Below are positions 33,925 to 45,221 of a DNA stretch of 64,000 bases, one piece after another. Origin of the DNA: Cycas panzhihuaensis (taxonomy: Eukaryota; Cycadophyta); contig CM041465.1 in the NCBI GenBank assembly GCA_023213395.1, forward strand, positions 69,385,741-69,449,740, read 5' to 3'. The translations under genes and the position numbers were made by a program. Below the pieces are notes generated by a model. That model ran no database searches and was not told where the DNA came from. It worked only from the letters and a program-made list of their open reading frames with translations. How positions within the stretch are numbered: position 1 is the stretch's first letter; each line of letters starts with the position of its first letter.

Positions 33925-35005
33925 GGATAACCCCGCTAAATCTCAAATTTACACGAACATTGATGAAGCAATATTCAGTAAGAGCTTGGTGGACATGTCC
34001 TTAAGTTGATCTTCACTTAGATAAATTTCGACTTGCATCTTCTCTAATCTAATCAGCTCTCGGATGTAATGGTGCTATGACTCACATGTGCGTGATTCAT
34101 TGAAAGTATCTCCAAAAGTCCCTGCAACCATACAACTCTCTCTTGCACAGATACTTAATCCATGGAATCTAGCCTTTTCCTTGACTAAACCAAGAGTTTG
34201 AGCCACTTGAACCATGTAGATCTCCTCTTCAAGTCTCCATTAAAGAATGTTGACATCTCATTTATTTGATATGACTCCCAACTATCTGTAGTTGCCAAAG
34301 TAAGGATCAATGAGACTGAAAACAACATGGATACTAGTGCAAATGTCTCCTCATACATGATTCCTTCTTCCTATTTGAAATCCTGCGCATCAAGCTTTGC
34401 CAACTTACAAACTAGCTAGGTTCTTTAAGGGAGGTAAGGGACCCACATCGTACATATCAGTCCTTCACCAATGCAACTCTCCATTGCAGATCTCCTTTCG
34501 TTGGAATGTTGGTGTATATAACAAGTTTAATTAGGATGTTGATCTTTGTTCTTTAATCATCCTCTAGGCCTTAAACCATCATACTAGAGTCCTCAAAGGT
34601 CCTCCTAGTCCAAAATGGAACACAAGTGTTGCAATCCGTGCCTCCTTTTGCATTAACTCCTCATCAATATTCCCACTAGGTCCTGCTTTTGTCTCAAATA
34701 CAATGTTAGGTACACAAACCTCTATACCTGCTGAACCACGACTCGAAAAGGAAAGGAATGAAGGATAAAACCTATATTCATATAACATTTCAACATGATA
34801 CGTCATTAACTTTTCAATTTGACATTTAGATTAATCACAATGCTTTTCCCCTTACAGAGCACATAGTTTGTAAGTTTTGTTTCAAACCCCATACAAATAC
34901 ACTTTGAACTCTTGTGATCCTGTTGCAATGATCTTTGTCTAAGATGGATGCACTTTAATGCACCTCAAATACATAATGGAAGGTTTCTGACCAATCCAAC
35001 ATAAC
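33925..35005 (-). pseudogene. Copia integrase end, RT and RNase H remnants of element T
   Basis: On the minus strand: GQKPSIMYLR (34995), the integrase C-terminus; EEGIMYEETFALVS (about 34390) and VSTFFNGDLEEEIYMVQVAQ (about 34245), the RT. The sequence then passes through a large deletion to FNESRTCES.HHYIRELIRL (about 34105) and QVEIYLSEDQLKDMSTK (34040), the RNase H end. The catalytic YVDD region is missing. An open frame at 34579-34806 covers the integrase-RT linker and has no separate function that I can see. Confidence 0.75.
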
Positions 35006-36683
35006 ACATGGGTAATGCTACAAACAACCATAGAAAGAGGCATCGTTAACCAGTTGTCGCAACAACTTTTGCCCAAAAACAAGGGAGGGAAAATCTTACC
35101 AATCACCAAACACCTCTACATCACCATCATGGTACCATATTTTATTTGCAACACAATCATACTGGGGTATACAAAACAATCAACTCCTGTTTTATACCAT
35201 GACAAAGGTAGAACTAATTTTAAGGCATCTCATTATAGACCTTTCCATTGTCACTTCATTTTAACGCAAACACACAATCAAATCTACATTAGACTTGTTC
35301 AGATATGCACGAATGTTGAACCAGCATTCGACAGGCTATATACCTCATGCTAACATTCGTTCAACCACCAAAAGTATAATGGTCTACCACAATGATAACC
35401 ACTTATACAAACAGATCTATAAACAACAATTTTGAACCACTTTTACCTCATACATTTGATGTAAAAACACTAATATAACTGTAAATAAAAACACCACTTT
35501 CTTTAATATATAAATAAACCAGACCTTGTTATAATATGTGCAATGATCCACACTGTTTGCTTGCTCTGCAGCTTAGTATCTCCACACACCATGCCCCTTA
35601 TATCAATCAATGAACATAGACTGGCATTGATAGTGGGCCCTTTAATCACCTTGCCCTCTTATCAATCAATGAACATCACTGCTATTGATAACTCATGCCC
35701 AACAAGCTCTCTTATGTAAACACATATAAGAAGAGCATACCATTGTCACATATCACCAAACAATCACCAACAAAGTGTGCCCAAAGCACTCACTTTGCCA
35801 TCATATCACAAACATCACCTCATAATAATGAACAATACACTTTGCTTGCCCTGACATCACATACGTTTCACAGAGATCATACACATCCCATGTTGCCACC
35901 AAAAAAACAAAACTCGAAGACATGTCCACTTGCACCAAACGCCATATCCAATAATCTCAAAAAAAAAATTAGACTACTTAATATATCAAAAAACTACAAT
36001 ATTGAAGTAGCCTTAATACAACTTGAGATATGGTTTTAAAACAAAAGACAACTCCAATGTCAAAGGTTCCATAATATATATCTTATGCGCCTACTTTATA
36101 CATCAAAAAGTGTCTTCCTTAAGGCCAATATGTTTCAATGGGCGACTTTAATAAACAATGAAAAGTGATTTAAATAAATTAAGGGTGAAAAAATGACAAC
36201 GCACAAACATATTTGACGTAATTGCATCCAAATCCATGGCAAAATCATTTCGACAACTTTGCATGCGGTGGCTGGCGAATCTCACGTGACTAATATAAAT
36301 AAAAAATCAAAGATATGATTAAATCATCACACAATCAAATATTTTCAATGGCAAGGTTTATATAAATCACAGTCGATTTATATAAATCAAAGGGCATCAA
36401 AATGGTGACTCACCATCACCATGGCAATTTAAAAAAATCATGGGTGATCTGTGATTTTTCATGCAATAAATCAGTGACTTTAATCATCATAATCAACGAT
36501 CATTGAAATTGATATTATAACTAACATCAACATCAATTAATTAGGCGACTGAGTTTTAAAACAATGATCAATATTAGCAAACACAGGCGATATGATTATC
36601 ATTTCCAGATTGAATAATTTGACAGCAAATTAATAATCATCGGGGTGACTTTCATATCATTTGTGATCAAATATTCAACGGGT
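35006..36683 (-). other. Decayed interior of T, no domain recognised
   Basis: This should hold gag, protease and integrase of T, but I could not identify any motif. Short open frames (35015-35353, 35695-36039, + strand) have no recognisable features. Confidence 0.5.
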
Positions 36684-36880
36684 TGTTAGATTCACTTGAG
36701 AATAACAGAGAATATTGCTCCATGATTATTATTGAGGATACTAGTGATTAAATATATTTAGGGTTTGTAACTTCCCTTGAACTAACTTGTAACTGAAACA
36801 TTATAGAATGACACGTGTCATTTGGTTACATAAAAATAGAACTTAATCTAAGACCTTAGATAAAACATTATATTCCAACA
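36684..36880 (-). repeat. 3' LTR of element U
   Basis: 197 bp; the purine tract complement (CCCTTTCTTAATG) follows at 36881. Confidence 0.95.
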
Positions 36881-36889
36881 CCCTTTCTT

Positions 36890-38379
36890 AATGTTTTATC
36901 CTTTTAATCCTTTTTTGTCTCTAAGAATTTGGAATGTATCCTTTCCTAGTGCCTTTGTTAATGTATCAACCACTTGATCACCTGTAGGACAGTAGACAAG
37001 CTCTATTTCCTTGTTCTAGACCTTCTCTCGAATAAAGTGATGGTGTACTTCGATGTGCTTGGTCCTGGCATGAAGCACTGGATTCTTGGTGAGTTTGATG
37101 GCACTCTGATTATCTCAGTGAAGTGTTGTCGTTCTTTTTGAGGTTCCTCCAGGTTATTCATGAGTTGTCTAAGCCATATTGTTTCAGCAATTGCACTGAC
37201 TACTAATTTGTATTATGCTTCCGTAGATGATAGTGCTACAGTGGCTTGTTTTTGCTGCTACAAGAGATTGGTGCAGAACCCAAAAAGAAATAATGCCCAC
37301 TGGTTGTTTTCCTTTGTTCATTGTCACCTGCCTAATCCGAGTCAGAAGCCTGTCAGCTAGAGAGATTTCCCTTTTGGAAAAATCAATTTAAGTTATGTTG
37401 TACCTTTTAAATATCTCGAAATCTTCTTTGCAGCATTGCAATGTTTTGTTCTAGGCTCGTACACGGATCTTGATATCAGACCTACAACATATGAAATGTC
37501 AAGTCTAGTTGTTATGAGGTAGATGGGACTACCAATGAGTTGTCTATACATTATGGCATCAACACAAAATTCCTTCTCATTTGGAATTAAGTTGCAATTT
37601 ACTTCCATAGGAGTGGAACATGGATTAAATTCTTCCATTTGGAACTTAGTTAGCAAGTCCTAAATGTACTTGCTTTGGCACAAGGTGATTGAACTGCTCT
37701 ATTGATCAATTAGATTTCCAAATAGTAGTTGAGAAGTCCCAGATAAGTTGTCTTAAACTTGCTTTCTAGTTGACTCTTTATATCAAATATTGATTCCTCA
37801 TCATCAGTAGTGAGAATCATATTGTCAACATATACCACTATTATAGTGATTGTACCATTTTTTATTTTTATATATAGGCTTGAGTTTGAGCTGCTTCTGT
37901 GGAAACCATTCTTGAAAAGATGGTTATCCAATTTTGTATACTAGGCATGAGGAGTCTGTTTCAGTCCATATAGTGCCTTTTCTAGTTTGCAGACCAAGTG
38001 CTCTTGTCCTCGTTTGATGTAACCCTCAGGTTGTGACATGTAGACTTCTTCTATTTTACCATTCAAAAAGGAACTTTTGACATCTAGTTGGTATATCTTC
38101 CAGTTTTTTTGTGGTGCCAAAGCTATTACTGTTCTCACTGTGTTCAATTTGGCCACAAGTGAGAAAAATTTCTTCATAATCCATTCCTGTTATTTATGTG
38201 TAGTCTTTTGCAGCTATGTAGACCCATTTGTAATTCACAATAGATTTATTAGGTGGCAGTTCAATCAATTCCCAAGTCTGGTTTTTTATTATGGAATCTA
38301 GGTCAGCATCCATGGCTTTTCTCCACTCAATATGTTCTTTTACTTCAGTATATGATTGTGGCTCTACATGACTGAACAA
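36890..38379 (-). pseudogene. Copia RT and RNase H of element U
   Basis: Reads HIEWRKAMDADLDSIIKNQT (38330), then after a frame break LNTVRTVIALAPQKNWKIYQ and LDVKSSFLNGKIEEVYMSQP (38140-38030), EHLVCKLEKALYGLKQTPHA and the intact catalytic box VVYVDNMILT, in which the second Asp of YVDD is Asn (37830). LGLLNYYLEI and YRQLIGSPIYLITTRLDISY follow. RNase H includes [20 protein letters not shown] and HHHFIREKV. Scattered stops. Confidence 0.9.
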
Positions 38380-38639
38380 GGCTCTGTGCTTTTGACTCCT
38401 TGTTTTGTGAGGAAGTATTTCCCCTTTTCGTTCCTCAATAGTTTTGAGGTACCACTTGGGAACCCTCTTTTCCTTTTTGCCTTCATTGGTCTTTGATTCT
38501 TCTGGAGAATCTTCTTCGTCTTCTAGAGTGGGATCTATGTGAGAAGCTTGAGGTGAAAATGATTCTTCTGAAATGTCCTCCGAAGATATGCTAGATTCTT
38601 CTTCTGCAGGACTGTCTAAAGGAGCTACCTAAGGTGTCT

Positions 38640-39651
38640 TTTCTATTACTCGGATCTGGTGTGTATCTTCTTCTGTCTTCTTCATTGAAGACAACATCTC
38701 AACTTACATACATTTTGTTTGACTTTGGATCTATGCATTTGTAGGCCTTGTAATTTTCGTTGTACCCAACCATAATGCATTCCAAACTTTTCGAATCAAG
38801 CTTTATTCTTTTGTCTGGTATGTGAACAAATTCTTGACTGCCAAACACTTTCAGATGACTCACATCTGGCTTCCTACCTATCCATGCTTCTTCTGGAGTA
38901 AGATGGTCCACTGCCTTAGTTGGGCTTCTATTCAATAAGTAGCAAGTTGTGCTAACCTCTTCAACCCAATATGTTTTTGGAATATTTTTTCCATGCATCA
39001 TGCTATGAGCCATTTCCACAATGACTCTGTTTTTCCTTTCTATGAACCCATTAAATTGGGGTGTGTAGGGCGTTGTGAATTGCCTTCATGTCCCATTGGC
39101 CTTACAATATTCCAAAAAGTCTTTCGAGATATACTCTCTTCTGCCATCGGATCTTATGCACTTGATTTTTCCCTCAATCTCTAGCTTTGTTTCAACTTTA
39201 AACTCTTTGAATACATTATAGACTTCTAATTTATTATGTAAGAAGTAGACCCAAAATTTTCTAGTTAAATCATCTATGAATGTGAGGAAGTATTTACTTC
39301 CATTAATGGAATGTGGAGTGAATGGGCCACATAAGTCAGTATGAATTAGTTTTAATTTTTTCTGGGCTCACCACTTGCTTTCTTGAAAGGGCAGCCTATG
39401 TTGTTTTCTAGATTGGTAGCTTTTACATACAAAATTATTTGATGTGATTGGGGGTAATCCCTTATTAAACCTTCCTTTTCCATGTCTTTTAATTTGTCTA
39501 TGGGAAGATGACCATACTTCAAATGCCACATTTTATCATTATGACTCACTGTAGTACAAGCTTTTACATCGGGCAAAACAAGATGTGATAGCAGCCTATA
39601 CAGGTCATTGCTTTCAACCCCTTTTGCAATTACATGGCCATGGTTTTTCAT
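38640..39651 (-). pseudogene. Copia integrase of element U
   Basis: The zinc-domain part reads MWHLKYGHLPIDKLKDMEKE (39525-39466). The core is readable through the KIKCIRSDGR-type second-Asp region (about 39150) and ERKNRVIVEMAHSMMHGKN (39040-38980), then EEVSTTCYLLNRSPTKAVDH and LTPEEAWIGRKPDVSHLKVF (38900-38840), and CIMVGYNENYKAYKCIDPKS (38785-38725). Frame breaks lie near 39020 and 39350. Confidence 0.9.
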
Positions 39652-40914
39652 GTCAAGGATATGACAGAATCCTTTCTCATCAAAAATAGTTTATAACCCC
39701 TTCTTCCTAAGTTTGGAGACAAACAATAGGTTCATTTTTAGACCCGGCACTAAGAGTACATTTCCAATTTTTTTGACATCATCCTATATCTTGATAGGTA
39801 CGATTCCAACGCCTTTAATATCAAGGGAATGCTTGTTCCCTAATTCAACAGATTTATCTGAGAAGTACGGTTGTATGGTTTCAAACCATTCTTCTCGGCT
39901 GGTCATGTGACGTGATGCTCCCGAGTCGATTGACCACACGTCCTCATCCTATAGACTTGCTGCAAGTGCAACGAAGAAAGTTGTCTCCTCTTCTTCATCA
40001 CCATCAATTTGTTCTTTGTTGTAGTTCCCCATTGGACGTTTCCATCTCTAGATGTTAGCTCTCCGGAGTGGGCATTGGTATGGGTAATGTCCTGATTTGC
40101 CACAATAATAACACAAGTCAAATTCTCTACAAGAGCTGGCAAAATGGCTTGTCTTACCACAATTGTAACATACTTTGGGTGTAGGGGTTCGTCCTCGACC
40201 TCTGCTATCTTGCCATTTGACATGAGATGGAGCCCTTACTTTCGAAAGTCATCATCTTCCCCTGCTTTTCCCTCTTGGCCCAAGATTTAGCCTGGATATG
40301 AAAGCATCTTCTAACCCTTCAGAGTCTTTGTATCTTTTATTTCTTTGTTCCTATCTGAGCAACAAAATTGTTAAAGTGTCCAAGGTCATTATTGCACCAT
40401 GGTCATTATTTGTTATAGTATTTATGGTCACATCGAAGGATTTTGGCAATTTGCTGGTTACCATTTCAACCAATTCTGAATCGCTCATGGGTGCACCAAC
40501 ACTTAACAAATCATTTCTCAAGGAAATTACCTTATGAATGAATCCAATTACAGTTTATGACTCCTTCATATGAAGTTTGATTAATTCTTCCTTCAAGGTG
40601 ATTATTGTAGCTTTATTTTTTTGACCATATAGGTTCTTGAAGCACTTCCAAATGGCTGTAGTAGAGTTTAGATTTTCTACATAGATAAGAAGGGGATAAG
40701 ATATTGAAAGCTTTAGAATGATGACTCATGTACTATCTCGCTCTTCCTAATCTGTTTGAGTTGTTCTTGCTTCACTAGGCTTTGTTTCTTTTTCAGTAGC
40801 AATTCTCTAGGCATTTTTGGCCGTCAAAAGGGTCTCTACTTTTATCTTTCACACATGATAATTAGTGGTTATGAGTTTATCTCCATCAAAGAATGCTAAT
40901 ATAGAAGAGGTCAT
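39652..40914 (-). pseudogene. Copia gag and protease of element U
   Basis: Start ATG at 40914 (MTSSILAFFDGDKLITTNYH). The gag body includes IWKCFKNLYGQKNKATIITL and LKEELIKLHMKES; the zinc knuckle is complete, CYYCGKSGHYPYQC (about 40118-40077). Protease WSIDSGASRHMTS (39942-39904) keeps DSGA. Point stops occur at former Trp codons, as in V. Confidence 0.9.
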
Positions 40915-40950
40915 TCTGAAAACAATAAACTATTCTAACAAACACTAGGC

Positions 40951-41010
40951 CATACGACTATACAGAAATTTGTACGGTACTCAACTTGTACAGATGAAAA
41001 CGAAGTGTAC
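40951..41010 (-). promoter_or_regulatory. GTAC-rich leader module 2 of element U
   Basis: CATACGACTATACAG, TTGTACGGTAC, TTGTACAG and GTGTAC within 60 bases, about 40 bases before the gag start. Confidence 0.5.
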
Positions 41011-41393
41011 CTTAAATTGAAGGTCTCGATAAGGGGAACTCAGACCTATGGTTATTTTTCTAAAACAATCCTTGATTTGAGAGAAAACATGCCTAAAAGG
41101 AAGGAAAATGACTAGGGTTTTTAGCACAAAAATACTCCAAACAAAGAAAATCTCCACAAAAAGTCTTTGAACTCTAGTCTAAATCAATTGAATATGCTTT
41201 GCAAAAGATTTGAGATAGATTTTGAGTGGAAAAATGAGAGATTTTCGAAAGAATTTGAGTACCTTCTCGTCAAACTCATGCACTTGAAAAAACTAGTAAA
41301 ACAACCCCAAAATAACTTCAGATGACTTCAATGCAGAAGAAAAACTATATTCTGGCAAAGTTTCGTTGCATTATGAGAACTTTGAAAAAATAG

Positions 41394-41434
41394 TTCGTAC
41401 AACAGTACGATTCTATACACCCAACCCGTACGAC
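41394..41434 (-). promoter_or_regulatory. GTAC-rich leader module 1 of element U
   Basis: TTCGTACAACAGTACG and CCCGTACGAC, at the same leader position as in V and R. Confidence 0.5.
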
Positions 41435-41665
41435 TTCTGCAGAAGCTGGTTCTGATCCTCCTCAGTTCTTTAACTTGATTCTTTGTTTTCTAGTTGCTTT
41501 CCGTGATCTTCCTTCCTCAATTCTTTAACTCGTTTATTTGTCTTTAGACCACTTTCCTCGATCTTCTTCTTCACTTCGTTAAACTTCCTTGTTTGTGACT
41601 GGCTGCTTCCTCTTGAAGATGAAAAACCTTGACTCAATAGCGCAGGAGAACTTGCTCTGATACCA

Positions 41666-41862
41666 TGTTGGATTCACTCGAGAATAACAGAGAATATTGC
41701 TTCATGATTATTATTGAGGGTACTAGTGATTAAATATATTTAGGGTTTATAACTTCCCTTGAACTAATTTGTAATCAAAACATTATAAAATGACACGTGT
41801 CCTTCAATTACATAAAGATAGAATTTAATCCAAGACCCTAGATAAAACATTATATTCCAACA
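41666..41862 (-). repeat. 5' LTR of element U
   Basis: 197 bp; its minus-strand end abuts the primer site directly. Confidence 0.95.
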
Positions 41863-41867
41863 CGGGT

Positions 41868-42744
41868 GATTACAATACTTTGGAGCATACCTTATATTGT
41901 CGTAAATATATACGACTGTGTAGCGACCTGCAATATGGAATCCACGCAATTGTGTCTATAATCTTTGTAAGTCGTGACAATTTACGAATACACCTATGGC
42001 TTCGTGATGGCACGTATTTGCCTCTAGCTGCATACTTTTCCATGACACACATGCTTTCTGTTATGCCTCAATGACTAATTGCAACACACACTGCGTCCTC
42101 TGTAAATGATATTTGGATTATGCCTTCAATCTAAGAACTCTTCCAATTTGGGCATCTCTCTGTTACACAGTAGCATATACTATTGTTATGATCTTTCACG
42201 ATCACAAGATGACAACTCAACAGAGGCTACAACATCAACTACAATGTTTTCCAGACAAGGCTATTCTGACGCTATCATTCCATTGGAAACACAATGATCT
42301 GGTGATCAACCTCTCCACCCACCAAGCGACTGGCTAAAATTCACCTCAGAGATCTCCCGCTATATCTCCTTCACCAATTCACTGTAAATTCAATGGCAAT
42401 CTCAAATAACAGATTTGACACCTTCAACAGATTCAAAATGGACAACAACGTTTGGCAACTGAGTAACCAAGTGCTACATAGCCGAAATAGGGGGCACCAA
42501 CACTTGCACAAATTAAAACAACCTCTTCTACTCATCTGCGCACTTCTGAAGACTATCAAATTCTTACAAAACAGAAAACAAAAGTCACCGGTATTTGCAC
42601 GCAATCATTGCATCTCCATGGTTGCTCTTTCGATTGTTAGATAAGTTGATCCTCAAAAGGTGAGCTAGTATTACCTGGCAACTAACGATCAAACGATCAA
42701 CCCAACATACGCCTAATTGTGCACCACCTGTTGCTCTAATACCA
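41868..42744 (-). other. Leader of element T
   Basis: Sequence between the U insertion site and the T primer site. No gag motif or repeat recognised; short open frames on both strands are not supported as genes. Confidence 0.5.
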
Positions 42745-43074
42745 TGTTACAAAACACCACATATGCAAACAGGATGCCAAGATCGTTTATGTACACAAAA
42801 GACTTGAATAGAACAAGCAACACAAGACAAGTAAATTTGACGTGGGAACCCTTTTGGAAAAAACTGATCATGGAATATATTATTACATTTTTGCAACTCT
42901 ACATGTACAATATAATGGACCTTGATCTATATTTACAGATCGTAAGTGCCTCAAATATTATAATTAAATTTACATCCTTTAGCCCATAATATTACGATAT
43001 TACATCAATAATATTCAGACAATATTTCACCACAATTATATTAATCGGTAAGTGGTTATAATACCACTCTAACA
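42745..43074 (-). repeat. 5' LTR of element T
   Basis: 330 bp, TGTTACAAAACACC to CACTCTAACA on the + strand, followed by the target copy ATCAT. Confidence 0.9.
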
Positions 43075-44368
43075 ATCATCAATGGTAAAACTATACTAGA
43101 ATTAGAGATAATTGCTTATATTTTGAGAAGTCTACCAATTGCTTATGAAAAATTCATAACCACATTGACACTGCCAGATAAACTATCCATTGTAACATTC
43201 AACTCCTTGGAATCTTTGTTGTTTGAGCATGAATATAAGTTAAATTGACTAAAGCAAGGAGTCTTCTAAAGTACTGGTAACCAAATTGAAGGGAAAGAAG
43301 CCATATATTCTTAAGAGGAACACTTCCTCTAAATGTAATGTTTTCATTGTGGAAAGTTGGGGCACATTAAGAAATACAATTGAGAATTGTAGCAACAATA
43401 GCAACAACCACAACAACTGCAACAATAGCATCCTACTGGCTAAAGAGAACACATTTCAAATGCAAAAAGGAATGCATCTACAAAGATAGAAAATAAGCTT
43501 TTCATTATTGCATTCCAAATGCATTTTGGTGCATACAATGTTTGGGATATTGATTCCGGTGCATTTAAAAACATGATTGGTCGATTGGAATGATTCAGAG
43601 AAATGTGGCAAGTCAACTAGAAAGTCACCATTGGAGATAATGATAATTTATAGGAAGTTGGAAAGATACCCATTATGACACCAAATGGGTAAAGACATTA
43701 TTTGGAGAATATACTTTATGTACCTAACTAGAAGGCCAACCTTGTATCTGTAGGAGAAATCAAACAATAAAATATGATTATAATGTTTACCCAAGAACAA
43801 TGTTGTAGCTGTAGGGATTAGAAATAATAACAAGGTTGTAGCTGTAGGGATTAGAAATAATAATTTGTATAAACTACAAGTGTGCTCTAATGTACAAAGA
43901 GCCTTCCTTATAGTTTCTCTAAAAGAAAAGCTCTTGAATGAAAGAATGGGATATTTGAACGACTTTGGTTTTTAGTTGATAAATAAGTTAAAAATTGTCC
44001 TTGTCCTTCTAAAAATTAATGCTAAGGATTGTTTGTGTGATACCTGCATTTTTAACAAACAACACAAAAAACCTTTTTCCAAGAAGAAAGCTTGAAGAGC
44101 TAGAGAGAAGTATGGCTTGATATACTTGAGTATCTATGAACCACTGCCTATTGTATCACTTGGAGAAGCAAAGTATTTTATCACTTTTCATTAACGACTT
44201 TTTACAAAATGTTTGGGTTTATCCTTTGAATGAGAAATCTCAAGCTTTCCGCTATTTCAAGCAATTTAATGAATGTGCAGAGAATAAAAGTGGTCACAAG
44301 ATCAAAAGCTTGTGAATTGATATGTTGACTACCACTTGGCCCACTGGAGTCTAGAAGTCATCTGATAA
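43075..44368 (+). pseudogene. Copia gag end, protease and integrase start of element X
   Basis: Resumes the X gag: LELEIIAYILRSLPIAYEKF (43098-43158), TLPDKLSIVTFNSLESLLFE, zinc knuckle CFHCGKLGHIKKY (43342 region), and a CAA-rich Gln stretch (43390-43420). Protease: VWDIDSGAFKNMIG (43540-43580) keeps DSGA. YLENILYVPN.KANLVSVG (43695-43750) is the post-active-site motif. A 33-bp tandem duplication lies at 43802-43867. The integrase start reads CDTCIFNKQHKKPF (44040) and VWLDILEYL region, ending KSSDN at 44368 where S enters. Confidence 0.85.
43802..43867 (+). repeat. 33-bp tandem duplication in X pol
   Basis: GTTGTAGCTGTAGGGATTAG starts two adjacent units (43802 and 43835) that are identical for about 29 bases. 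It keeps the frame, as 33 is divisible by three. Confidence 0.9.
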
Positions 44369-45221
44369 CGTAGCTACCATGTGCCTTCTTACTCCTTGAT
44401 GTCAACTACACTTCGATTATTTACAACATATATAACAACTTTACAACGTTCACCACATATGCAACATACTCAATCACACCATAAGCAACAAATTATCAAT
44501 CACATAGAATGCACAAAATTTTCTCATAACTTATATATTTCATTAATCAACATTGCATATGCTCAGAGAACATTACATCACTCTTAATGTCCTGCTCTCA
44601 CCCTTGAGAATATATCATATGACCTAGTCAACCAACTTTCACCCTTGAGAACATATCATAAGACTCAACCACTTAGTTCTCACCCTAGAGAGGATTCATG
44701 ATTAGACGACTTGGGTCTCACCCTTGAGATCATAAGACTCAATTACTTGGCTCTTACCTTAGAAAGAATGACTTGTCATCAAATGACCTGACTCTCACCA
44801 TTGAACCAATGGGAGACTGACCTATTTTTATGCTTTTATGCAACTAAAAACTTAAAAGGGTACAACTTTACAATCATATCGTTTGACTCTTCATAACATA
44901 AAACACTAATAAAAAACAAATAAGTGCCACTTTGTATTTCTGTATGGCCATAAGATATGTCTTATTGGTGTATTGGCATATAACCATTTCAAGAAGCATT
45001 CATTGTTTTAGAACCATCCTAGGTTGGTTCTTGCGTCTATTGGGAACCGTTCCCCAAGAGCAAATTTCTTGAGTTGTACTCATCACTTACGTTCCAAAAG
45101 CTTCCCAAAACTATTCCTTGATTGCATTTCCACTGTTTTCTTGCTAGATCATCTTCATAACCATTCATGGAAACATTCTTGACTATTCCCAAGTGTACTA
45201 GAACCAATTATATTACATAAA
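44369..45221 (-). repeat. 3' LTR of element S
   Basis: About 853 bp. It contains a series of diverged CTCACCCTTGAGA/CTCACCCTAGAGA motifs (44600-44800) that are also in the 5' copy. Confidence 0.85.

Larger units (their letters stand above)
36684..41862 (-). mobile_element. Near-complete copia element U, minus strand, nested in T
   Basis: Equal 197-bp LTRs (36684-36880 is 3', 41666-41862 is 5') and a perfect target duplication CGGGT (36679-36683, 41863-41867). The complement of TGGTATCAGAGCAAG lies at 41651-41665. LTRs differ at about 18 sites by eye (about 91%). All copia domains are present on the minus strand with moderate numbers of stops. It is closely related to V in protein, domain spacing and leader modules. 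Confidence 0.95.
33509..43074 (-). mobile_element. Copia element T, minus strand, nested in X gag
   Basis: Equal 330-bp LTRs (33509-33838 is 3', 42745-43074 is 5') and a perfect target duplication ATCAT (33504-33508, 43075-43079). The complement of primer site TGGTATTAGAGCAAC lies at 42730-42744. LTRs are about 85% alike by eye. The interior contains nested U and, on the minus strand, heavily shortened integrase, RT and RNase H remnants. Confidence 0.9.

Noticed and set aside
42371-42644. Opposed open frames in the T leader
   Set aside because: No gag motif or known domain; near the expected chance length in this composition.
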